Origin: Vigna angularis
Taxonomy: Eukaryota > Streptophyta > Magnoliopsida > Fabales > Fabaceae
Reading direction: 5' to 3'
NCBI RefSeq assembly: GCF_016808095.1
Contig: NC_068970.1
Location: 63,463,130 to 63,527,129, forward strand
Length of the DNA stretch: 64,000 bases
Shown here: in pieces, positions 28,101 to 39,459 of the stretch
Numbering within the stretch: the stretch's first letter is position 1
Layout: every line of letters starts with the position of its first letter
Program-made: the position numbers and the translations under genes
The notes under the pieces: generated by a model
What the model was told of the DNA's origin: nothing
Database searches by the model: none
What the model saw: the letters and a program-made list of their open reading frames with translations, nothing else

Positions 28101-28674
28101 TGGGTATGTATTGAGGTTGAGGGTACTGTAGTAGGATGTTTGATCTGTGGTTGATTGTGGACATATTGAGGAGACTAAGAATGAAATCACAAGTGGGGCA
28201 CCTTCCGTTGATTTGCTCATCAACGTATCATCCGGATGAGAGTTTATTGTGTATTAGGTTGATTATTAGGTACTTTGGAATGAGTGTCCAACAGGAATTG
28301 TGGTACATTGGTTTGAGGATGTCGGACTTAATTATTATATGATATTTGTATTGAAATAACTATGCATGTTTTATAAATGATGTGTTTCAGGTTAGCTCAC
28401 CCTTACTTTGCTTGTTTGTGCATGTGAATGCGATGATCGTATAATGTGTGATGTTATACGGGAGCAGTTGAAGGATTGTCACGTAATCTTGTGCAAATGG
28501 AGGAAGAGATGGAAGATCGAATTAGAAGGATTCAAGGTTATCTTTGTTGTTGCGTTTGAGCTTAAGACTGATGTATAGATTTTAGTTTATGCTCGGGATG
28601 TTATGTATTATTACAACATTTAAGTTTTTGAAAAATTTATTTGTTTTAGGGTGATTTTTTTTTGGGATGTTACG
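25200..28674 (+). mobile_element. Solo LTR (3475 bp) with 5-bp target site duplication TCATC
   Basis: The element begins TGTAAGACCCG and ends GGGATGTTACG. The 5 bp before (25195-25199) and after (28675-28679) are both TCATC, a perfect target duplication. There is no primer-binding site, no gag/pol and no second LTR, so it is a solo LTR left by unequal recombination. It resembles the LTR of the element at 44985: same termini (TGTAAG and GGATGTTAC), the phrases CTTCAAGAGGTAAGGGGAG and TTCTGCAGAAT, a GCGTTCGTCC array, TAGCTCACCCTT and GCGATGATC. The terminal CA is mutated to CG. Long LTR length is typical for this group. Confidence 0.88.
25888..26474 (+). repeat. Tandem array inside solo LTR, 19-bp then 22-bp units
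   Basis: Four units of about 19 bp (TTGTAGTGAGCGTTCGTCC) are followed by roughly 21 units of 22 bp, in which GGCGTAGTGAGCGTTCGTCC is the core. Units are near-identical in the middle and drift at the 3' end (GGTGTTGTGAGCG). The gradient suggests recent expansion from the centre. The core decamer GCGTTCGTCC is shared with the arrays in the LTRs at 46.1-46.6 and 50.8-51.3 kb. Confidence 0.95.
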
Positions 28675-28679
28675 TCATC

Positions 28680-28958
28680 CTTCCGATCTCAACATCTTTT
28701 TATGAAAATAAAAAATAATAAAATTATTACTATTGTTATTTTTATAATTATTATAATTATAAAATTAAATATAAATAATTTTTATGTAAATAAATTTTAT
28801 TTGTTTTGTAAATATTTTTATAATTAAAATTTAATTTAAAAAGAGTCAAATAAAAAAATATTGTTAAAAGAAACTATTACTTAAAAAATTTGATAAAATA
28901 ATTATTTTAATTTTAAAAAAATATTTAAATGATAAAATTGAAAAAAAAATATAAACAA

Positions 28959-28997
<39 letters not shown>

Positions 28998-29383
28998 AAT
29001 ATTTGTGCCAGTTATTTCTTAATATTTTATTTTATTAAATGCTTAACGTTTTAATTTAAATTATCATGCAGTCTCTACTTCCTGGTGGCCATATACAAAT
29101 AAGATGTGCCACAACATTTTTAATTATATCTCTTAGTAACTAATTAAGTTTTTCTTTTTAAATTATATCTTTACACCTGTAATAATATATAAACGATTCT
29201 CTAATAATTTGTGTTAAAATTATTTTTCTATAATAACATGTAAATAATTTTCTCCATTTTGTATATACAAATTATTATTATTTATTTACTATATAAATCT
29301 AATAATTTTGAAATAGATTAGATTTTTAGTATTTTTAATATTTAATTTTATATAACCAAACCTCTTATTTTAACGTGAATTTG

Positions 29384-29423
<40 letters not shown>

Positions 29424-29632
29424 ACTAATAACCATATATAAAATATTGTACGTTTGATGTACATTTTATATTTTATCCTTTATAACATTTTTAAGTTATA
29501 ATAAAAAGTTATTAATTTAAAAAATTAAATCATAAGTAACTGTTCATATTTTTTAAATAAAGTCAAATTATAAATATTTTGAATATATCATTATATATAA
29601 TTAAAACTCTTGTGGTTAAATAATTTCATTAT

Positions 29633-29678
<46 letters not shown>

Positions 29679-29784
29679 TAATTGACATTATTTAATAAAA
29701 ATATAGATGCAGAAATGAAAAAATAAATTAATTTTTCATTTATTTTGACATCTTTGAGAAAATGTTTAGGTTATTATTTGGCGG
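28680..29784. other. Very AT-rich spacer with three (TA)n tracts
   Basis: After the end of the minisatellite the sequence is mostly A and T. TA runs lie at about 28964-28994, 29385-29421 and 29638-29678. No gene is seen. The GC content rises abruptly at about 29780, where the snoRNA locus promoter begins. Confidence 0.6.
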
Positions 29785-29930
29785 CGCAGGTTAAGGAGAA
29801 CGCATCATCCGCACATTCTAGAGACATCTACTCACCCAAAACCCTAGCCAGCAAATCTCCTTCCCCCCTTTATAAACACTCTCTACGCCCCTTCACTCTA
29901 TGTTCCTCAAGAGGCTAGGGTTTCTTTAAC
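29785..29930 (+). promoter_or_regulatory. Promoter of snoRNA cluster: telo-box, TATA box, second telo-box
   Basis: AAACCCTA (telo-box) is at 29839-29846 and a TATAAA box at 29871-29876. A reverse telo-box (TAGGGTTT) is at 29916-29923, likely within the first transcribed bases. Telo-boxes near a TATA box are established features of plant ribosomal-protein and snoRNA promoters, so this arrangement supports a Pol II transcript that begins near 29900 and runs through the snoRNAs. Confidence 0.7.
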
Positions 29931-30021
29931 ACTCTCGATTCATGAGATTCCATTTTTTTAGTTTTTCATCTCTGTCTGTTACAATTGATTGTTGTAGTGT
30001 GTGTCGAAATCAGATCGAATT

Positions 30022-30118
30022 GGACTGTGATGATTCTGTGATAAGGTCTCGTTCGTCGTAATTGGCCTCATTGGCCTTGCCGACCATCCTGCTATATCAC
30101 CACCCATATTCTGAGTCC
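30022..30118 (+). ncRNA. Box C/D snoRNA candidate, 18S guide (snR40/U32-like)
   Basis: A C box TGATGA at 30028-30033 and a D box CTGA at 30111-30114 are closed by a short terminal stem GGAC/GTCC (30022-30025 with 30115-30118). The stretch AGGTCTCGTTCGT at 30044-30056 is complementary over 13 nt to the conserved 18S rRNA sequence ACGAACGAGACCU (from memory), the target of yeast snR40 and human U32. The exact methylated base depends on an unclear D' box. The guide upstream of the D box was not matched. Confidence 0.6.
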
Positions 30119-30453
30119 CTTCTTTGTCCATTTATTTTTTCCCATTGAATTTTATTTGATTAATGTTTCTGTCTTTGTTTTATTTTTCAGCTCTTCTTCC
30201 ATATTTGATATTGTGGTTAGTAGCAAGATTTGTACTCTTTGATAGGCCTATGATTAAATTATAAATAATAGACAAGCATATGTCTGAACTACTCCGTGTG
30301 GATCAAACTAATCTTCTCTATGAGGCCAACTATCAACGTTTTTTCTATAGATATTTTTCTTTATTGAGTGATTGTGTTTTTGTTTACCTTAGTTTAGGTG
30401 GTGATGTTGCAGTGAAATGTTAGTTTATGAATCCTAAATTCTCTGTTTTTATT

Positions 30454-30531
30454 GCCAATGATGAATGATTTAGTGAATAGTAATGGATGATATTCATGAT
30501 TACGAAATCACTACTGCCTTCCTTCTGAGGC
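30454..30531 (+). ncRNA. Box C/D snoRNA candidate, 18S guide (U16/snR87-like)
   Basis: A C box TGATGA at 30459-30464 and a D box CTGA at 30525-30528 are flanked by GCC and GGC. Directly before the D box, CTGCCTTCCTT (30514-30524) is complementary over 11 nt to the 18S rRNA sequence AAGGAAGGCAG. Counting five bases from the D box points to the second A run (AAGGA), which fits the known 2'-O-methyl A in this region guided by U16 or snR87. Terminal stem is short, so confidence is moderate. Confidence 0.55.
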
Positions 30532-30632
30532 CCTTTTACTATAGTTTTCTTTTTTATTTGCATGTTTGTAATCTGTTACTGTCTTAACTTATTATTTTCC
30601 TTTTATTGAGTTTGTGTTATTAATATGTTGGA

Positions 30633-30720
30633 AGGGTCATATGATGATCATAAGCATAGTTCAGATGATTTATCTGTGATTATATTTAGTTTTAGTCTTT
30701 CGCTCCTATCTGATGACCCT
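30633..30720 (+). ncRNA. Box C/D snoRNA, 25S guide (snR39B-like)
   Basis: A perfect 7-bp terminal stem (AGGGTCA with TGACCCT) encloses a C box TGATGA at 30642-30647 and a D box CTGA at 30710-30713. Upstream of the D box, TAGTCTTTCGCTCCTAT (30693-30709) pairs over 17 bp, with one G-U wobble, with the conserved 25S rRNA sequence AUAGGGGCGAAAGACUA (from memory). The D+5 rule places methylation on a G in the GGGG run, the site guided in yeast by snR39b. This is the best supported of the non-U14 members. Confidence 0.78.
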
Positions 30721-31066
30721 TTTATTCATTATGCTTTAAATCTTAATTTTTAGGTTTTAGATTGGTCTATGTTTTTACTACTACTCTTGTCTGATTTGGT
30801 TTTGTCATCTTTTATTTAAATTTTGTTACCTTGAATTTACGGGACTTTACGTCTGCCCCTTTAGCAGTGATTCCGAGTGCTTTAGGGATGAACATGTCCC
30901 TAACATTCAATTCATCCATCCTTTTCACTTTGTCAGCTCTTTTTTCTGTTTCTTGCTGATCATTATAGGGTGGAAAATCTAATTTGTCACTGTAGAACTC
31001 ATTTACTGTAATTGTCAATTTTTAATCAATGTATGCTATCCTGTTGCAATTATAGCCATACTATTT

Positions 31067-31188
31067 GTCTGTGATGATACCAAACAAGGCTTGTTTCTCT
31101 AAACATTCGCAGTGGCCGCCTAAGAGCTTTCGCCTTCGCCAGGCTTGAGAGCTAGTGCTGTATTTATCCTTCCTTGGATGTCTGAGAC
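31067..31188 (+). ncRNA. U14: U14 snoRNA, copy 1
   Basis: C box TGATGA at 31072-31077, the conserved domain A ACATTCGCAG at 31103-31112, domain B TCCTTCCTTGGATGTCTGAG and D box CTGA at 31182-31185. U14 is a box C/D snoRNA that both guides 18S methylation and is needed for 18S pre-rRNA processing. The domain sequences match my memory of animal, yeast and plant U14. The middle carries a plant-style stem (GCTTTCGCC/TTCGCC). It is the first of four tandem copies spaced about 200-300 bp apart. Confidence 0.93.
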
Positions 31189-31299
31189 CTCACAGCTGTT
31201 GCTTTGATGATTATTCTTTTGTAATTACTATTATCTGTTATGATTAAATATTGATTTGTTGAGTTCCATAAACTTAGTTGTTCTGTAAATTTCTGTTCA

Positions 31300-31421
31300 T
31301 TCGATGATGACAAATCCTAAGGCTTGTTTCTCTAAACATTCGCAGTGGCCGCCTAAGAGCTTTCGCCTTCGCCGGGCTTGAGAGCTTGTGCTGTTTTTAT
31401 CCTTCCTTGGATGTCTGAGAA
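31300..31421 (+). ncRNA. U14: U14 snoRNA, copy 2
   Basis: C box TGATGA at 31305-31310, domain A ACATTCGCAG, domain B CCTTCCTTGGATG and D box CTGA at 31415-31418. It is nearly identical to copy 1 across the mature RNA, with a G for A in the CGCCGGGC part. Flanks differ, as expected of processed members of one precursor. Confidence 0.93.
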
Positions 31422-31525
31422 TATATGTTTTTTGATTCAGCTGTTTTATATAGTTTTTTTTTACATTTTATTTTTTGAAATTGTAATTTTCAGTGTAGAT
31501 TGTTTTTTGTTTGTGCTTCAAAAAC

Positions 31526-31646
31526 TCGATGATGACATATTCTAAGGCTTGTTTCTCTAAACATTCGCAGTGGCCGCCTAAGAGCTTTCGCCTTCGCCAG
31601 GCTAGAGAGCTAATGCTGCTTTTATCCTTCCTTGGATGTCTGAGAG
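31526..31646 (+). ncRNA. U14: U14 snoRNA, copy 3
   Basis: C box TGATGA at 31530-31535, domain A ACATTCGCAG, domain B CCTTCCTTGGATG and D box CTGA at 31640-31643. Differences from copies 1 and 2 are confined to the apical stem (GGCTAGAGAGCTAATG). Intact by every visible criterion. Confidence 0.93.
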
Positions 31647-31829
31647 TTAAATTTGTACTGCCGTTTATTTTTTTTTTTCTTTCTGGTTTTCAGTTCATCT
31701 ATCTACGAACAGATAAACAAATGTCTATAACTAGTCTCTTTAAATTGTACTGAAAATTGTGTGGAATAGTAGTTAAATGTATTATTCAGCATTAAGTGAA
31801 TATGACATGAACGTGTGATAGGATGATCG

Positions 31830-31935
31830 GCAATGATGACAAATTCTAAGGCTTGTTTCTCTAAACATTCGCAGTGGCCGCCAAAGAGTTTTCGCCTTCG
31901 CCAGGCTTGAGAACTACTGCAGACTCTCGGGAGAC
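31830..31935 (+). pseudogene. U14: U14 snoRNA copy 4, degenerate: lacks domain B and D box
   Basis: C box TGATGA at 31834-31839, TTCTAAGGCTTGTTTCTCT and domain A ACATTCGCAG are intact. After GGCTTGAGAACTACTGC the sequence diverges. There is no CCTTCCTTGGATG and no CTGA at the expected distance. Without the D box a C/D snoRNP cannot assemble normally, so this copy should not give a stable RNA. The domain A stem also differs (GCCAAAGAGTTTT). Confidence 0.85.
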
Positions 31936-32593
31936 CTACTTTATGTAATTCATAGATTGCTATGTGATATTCGTTTATAAGCATGAAATGTGAATCTCCA
32001 AGCATTTACGTAAATAAATAATCTGACTCTAATTTCTGATTCTCAATATGTAGTTATGATCTAAAAGCCTCTAAGGTTGTGAAATCGAAGACTCCCAATT
32101 TGCAAGTCTACTAAGAAACAATGTATTATTTTACATGAGCAGAAATCTAAAGCCGGATGTCAAATTTAAATTTTAAGACAAAATTCAAATTAACTACAGA
32201 ATTTGTTAATACTATTGAGTGTGAGAAAGTAGTGTAATATATTCATTACGGCTTTGATTTAAATTTTGTAATAAAATTAAATTCTTTTTAAACCGTGTAA
32301 TATATTCATTATCAATATGTGTGGCTTTGCAAATTGTATCGTTTATGTAATTAAAGAAATACGAGTGTGCCATCATACTGTTCCAAGTATTTTTACTTTT
32401 CTTCCCTTTTCCCGGTTTTAGTTTAATATCACCACTTACGCTGTGATTATAATATAGGTCGACGATTTGTTTGCAAATTTAGAAATCTTAGATAAGGATT
32501 GTAATTATGTTCTATGGTTTGTTTTGATTTTTGCTAGCCTTGTGGGAGGATGTGGAACTTCTTAGGTGGCTTATTGTGGTTTTTTGTTGGGCG
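31936..32593. other. 3' flank of snoRNA locus, no gene seen
   Basis: AT-rich sequence after the last U14 copy; no further C/D box pair with a closing stem was recognised. The precursor transcript presumably ends here, but no terminator signal is definable. Confidence 0.35.
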
Positions 32594-32862
32594 AGATTAA
32601 AGTAGGATACATTTTAATCCTCCTCCTATGCTATTAAGTGGTTTTGGTTTTAGTTAGTTCTTTTTTTAAAGTAGGATATATTTTAATTCTCCTCCTTAAT
32701 TAAATTTTAATTTTAATCTTCTAAAATTAACATAGTTACAAACTAGCTGATATGACGGTAGACTGACAATTTTTTTTCTTGAAGTGTTTCTCATCTTTTC
32801 TCCTTCTCTCTCTTGTCTCTTCCTTTCATCTCAGATTATATTTCCTAACTGAGATGCGTTTC

Positions 32863-33205
32863 CTAGCTCAACTTAGAGGCAACTCTTTCATGCTGTGGAA
32901 AATATTCCTGTAACCATCAAACAAAAAGTCAGCAAATAAATACAGACATTTACATGTAAAAAACAAACCATCATATTTTTTTACAAACATAATTTATAAC
33001 ATTAGCCATCATTCACAAATTGTTTTAAAACTATTAAACCAGAAAGAAAGATTGCAATTACCTCCATCTTTTTGACAAGCTCTTTTAATGATGGGGAAGA
33101 TACAGTTATGTGGTGAGCTTTAGGGCTAATGAAGCCTTCCTCCACAGCTTTGTCAATGAAAGACAACAAGGAATTGTAGTATCCATCTACATTCAACAAC
33201 CCTAC
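32863..33205 (-). pseudogene. LOG-like: LOG (cytokinin riboside 5'-monophosphate phosphoribohydrolase) fragment
   Basis: LOG enzymes release active cytokinin bases from their nucleotides. Two consecutive exons of the C-terminal half survive. The first is 33205-33062 (48 codons; [20 protein letters not shown], then [24 protein letters not shown]). The second starts at 32907 (EYFPQHERVASKLS) and reaches a TAG at 32863-32865, where LOG proteins have tryptophan. Both splice boundaries remain, so a genomic copy, not a cDNA, was captured. The upstream exons with the Rossmann motif and the catalytic PGGxGTxxE are absent. It lies inside the Pack-MULE-like element. Confidence 0.85.
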
Positions 33206-33317
33206 CTTCCAAAACCATGATCATCTTTGTTAAGAAATTACCTTTTCATTAACAAAAACAGTTCTTCAACTTAATACATTGTAAATCTTTAAACATTAAA
33301 AAGGGTCCTTACTGGTT

Positions 33318-33500
33318 TATCAGATAATTAGCCATAGCAACAATCAAACTCGATTTCCCAGTTCCAGGGGACCCGAAAGCCCTCTTTTCGACGCCTTCCC
33401 AACACTCTTATATAAATCCTTCCTCTCTACAAACCTATCCAAACCCCTAATTATCATCTCCTTCAATTTCCAATCCATCGTCATAGTCACAAACCTCGAA
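33318..33500 (-). pseudogene. BCS1-type AAA-ATPase fragment with frameshift at Walker A
   Basis: On the minus strand the frame reads DWKLKEMIIRGLDRFVERKD, then LYKSVGKASKRG, typical of the segment just before the Walker A loop in plant BCS1-like AAA ATPases. The Walker A region follows but in another frame: bases are missing between KRG and the loop, and the ANYL-type helix after it is also readable only in the shifted frame. The match ends at about 33318. The upstream part of the same open frame (to 33814) has no clear similarity. It was captured together with the LOG piece. Confidence 0.75.
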
Positions 33501-34201
33501 GAACTGCACCGCGACGTTCGATTTGCTACGTTAGGACATAAGCCTCTACCAAAACGACACACTGTTGAAGGCCAGACATTAGCGGTGAGTGCAGTGGCTG
33601 TGGTGAGGGACATGGCGGGGAATTTGAGGAAGTGGCGCGGGTGGCTGAGGGGATCGTTGGTGGCTGAGGGGCGGTGGGAACATCTCAAGGACAACGAGGG
33701 GTGGGGGCGTTGCGCCATTTGGGGGTTGAGCTCCATGGTGGGGGAATGGGGTTGGGTTGGTGGAAGGGGAGAAAATCTGACACGAGTGGTATCAGAAAAA
33801 AAATTATGTGACACTACACCGTTAGCCAGCTCAGCTGGTTTTTAATAGTGTTAGTTTTAAAGGACCTAAAATGTACCTTACTTTGAAAAAGAGACTAAAA
33901 ACAAATTCGTTTGATAGTTTAAAGACTAAAAACATATTTAACCCCAGGTTTAATGATATATTAGAAACAACCTTGGATATTTTATTTGAATATTACAAAA
34001 ATCGATCACTAACTAAAAATGAAAAGTAAATACATAGAAAGCTTGGTTGTTAAGTTTGAAATAAATTGTTTTACACCTACATAAATTATGAGGATATAAA
34101 TGTCTTTTCAACTTAATAACGTCCTATTTCTTTTCTAAGATTGAGACTAACAATACAAAAATTGGTATTACATAATCCACGGCAATGGATGGCAAGTGTG
34201 G

Positions 34202-37054
<2,853 letters not shown>

Positions 37055-39459
37055 GTTCTATGGTTGGTTGGTTGGTTGTAGTTGGAGTTTGAGATACCAA
37101 CATCACCGTACAAAGGTAACCAAAACTAAAACTTCAATTTTTTTCCAATCATCATGAGACCCTTGATTTGACTTATAAAAGTTGACTAATAAGAATTAAA
37201 TTAGAAGTGGATTAATTTGATTTAATACGAATCACTTTAATCTGGTTCACTTTACAGTAAGTTTGAAATTTTATACTCACTTCAAATTGTTGAGACAGGA
37301 GCAATGACTCATTAATCTTAAAAAATATAAAAAGAATTGTACATTCTAAATAACTTTAAATTAGAAATGATAATTTTAATATTTTGTAACTAATATTAAC
37401 CCAATTCAAATATTAAATACATAATTAAAATAAATATATTGAAATAAATTAACTGTTTAAAATATTTTAACTCATTTTCAACAAAAAATCACTTTCTTCG
37501 GTTAAATCCGACTTAATCTATAATCAACAACCGGTTCATATATTCTATCATTATGGTACCTCCACTTGTGGTAATGTCTTTTTTTATATTAGAGATGAAA
37601 AATATAATTTTGTCAATGTTTATGTTATAAAATATACATTTTTATTTTAAAATATGATGAAATGTCTTTATAGTGAAAAGAAGAAGAAAGTGTAGAAACA
37701 GAGAAGGAAGAGGTTTTGCTCTAACTTGCGAATATGCAGTTCTTCTTCCTTCATCTTCACTCTCAAAAGCACCTCTTTATCTTCTTCATCATACGCTTAA
37801 GCAACAAGGATACTGCTTTCAAGGGTGGATTGGTTTATTGCTAGAGGGAAAAAGGAAGAGCAATAAAGAAATCCAAGAACAAGGACACCATTTAAGTAAA
37901 ATATTCAATTAGTTGTCGAAAGATTGTTATTGTTCATCTACAATTACTCGAGCTTGATGACATTCATTCACTAACCAAAATAACCAGCTTCTATTGGATG
38001 CAGTACCATTTCAAATGGTAGCATATTTGTAAAAGTTTTACCAACAAGTAACTTATGCTTGCTCTTAATATATCATAAAATAAACTTATTTATTGAAAAA
38101 AATGTGAAAATTTATTTATTTTTTCTTTTATTTGTTTTTCTTCTTTTCCACAAATCGAGATTTGGCTGTGTCCTCTCCTCCACAAATATTATGAAGCGAA
38201 AACAGATACCGATGGATTCCTATCCTGTCATTCAATGAAAGGGAAGTTTCCTGCTTGTTCATTAATGCTTCAGATCTATTTATTTAATATTATTTTGAAT
38301 ACTATTAATATTTTTTGACAGTATATTAGTCACATAAATTCTTAAATGTAATTATTGACGACTTTGTCTTTTTTATTTTTTAATTGATTTTTTGTTTAAA
38401 ATTTATTTAATAAAGTCTACAAGTTAGTTTTCAATTAAAAAATATTTCAAATATCAGTTTCGAGTTAATGAATTAGTTTATTGATTTAGAACATTAATGG
38501 TGAAACTAACCTATATTTTTTAATAAGCTATTTTATCTAAACCAATTTATTAAATGTAAATTAATTAAGTTTAATTTTTCACCTTTTTATAAATTTAAAC
38601 CATTATTATATTAATTTTATTTTCATACAATTTTTATTATGCGTAATTTTCCCATACAATCGTAATCTTGAATTTTTTCAACTTAAATTGCATAAAAAGA
38701 TTAAAAATAATTGAATAAATTCTAAAAATAGTAAGTAATTAATAGTCCATATAAAATTAAAATGGAACAAAAATATTTAATTTAATAATTATAAAAAAAC
38801 TTATTGGAATACCCTAGTAAACACTTGTGCTGGTAAATTCTTTCAGAGTCCTCGTTTGTTTATGATTCTTTTTGGATTAGCATGTATTAGTATTAGTGAA
38901 TTATAGACTCCTTTGTATTAAGTATATTTAATGGCGCATTCAATCTAATAATGACTATGTATGTCTAAGTACTAGCTAGATATTAAGACTAACAAACAAA
39001 TTTGAAAAATACCTAACAACAATACAAGGCTGTTTTTTTTACGTAATGCAGAAAAAAAAATAGTGTTAAATTGTTAAATAAAACTTTAGAATATATTTCA
39101 GATGTAAAAAAAGATAAGTTGAAATATAAATAAATTCCAAACAACTTAATTTTATTTAATAATATTAATTTTTTAAAATATTATACACAAACAATATATA
39201 TTTATGATATAAAAACAAGACAGAGGAAATTAAAATATTATGTGTATGTTATATGAAAGCGATTGTGTGTGCATTAATAACTGTGTTAACTTGGTGTGAT
39301 TTAAAAGAAAAAGACGGAAAGTGATTGATTAGATATGTTTTGGAGTGGAAAAGAGGGTGATTTGGAGGATAGTATATGTGGTCTTGGTTTTTATCTGCTC
39401 GTCTTTCTCTTGCCCGTGTTCATGCTGTTTCTGCTCTCATTCTCACTAACAGACAAGTA
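37055..39459. other. Shared upstream region of two divergent genes
   Basis: About 2.4 kb of mostly AT-rich DNA between the signal peptidase (-) and the polyol transporter (+). It must hold both promoters. TTGGTTGGTTGGTTG lies just upstream of the peptidase start. An 79-codon open frame at 37673-37912 has no recognisable domain and is not called. An in-frame ATG at 39376 could extend the transporter by 28 residues. Confidence 0.45.

Larger units (their letters stand above)
32594..33945. mobile_element. Pack-MULE-like element carrying gene fragments (approximate ends)
   Basis: The right end (about 33775-33945, read on the minus strand) begins GGGTTAAATATGTTTTTAGT, a terminus common in legume MULE-type repeats. 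It continues with AAAGTAAGGTACATTTTAG and ACCAGCTGAGCTGGCTAACG. A diverged inverted copy occurs at about 32645-32775 (AAAGTAGGATATATTTTAA, CTAGCTGATATGACGG). Between these long terminal repeats lie fragments of two unrelated genes in the same orientation (LOG and BCS1-like AAA ATPase), and no transposase. That is the Pack-MULE layout. The left terminus and target duplication could not be fixed. Confidence 0.6.

Noticed and set aside
30240..30330. Possible further snoRNA (ATGATTA ... GTCTGAAC)
   Set aside because: The C box is imperfect, the distance to the CTGA is too short and no closing stem is present.
33585..33845. 86-codon plus-strand open frame, tryptophan- and glycine-rich
   Set aside because: It is the complement of the captured, GC-rich ATPase segment within the Pack-MULE-like element.
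37673..37912. 79-codon open frame between two divergent genes
   Set aside because: No recognisable motif, no promoter context and no similarity that I can name.
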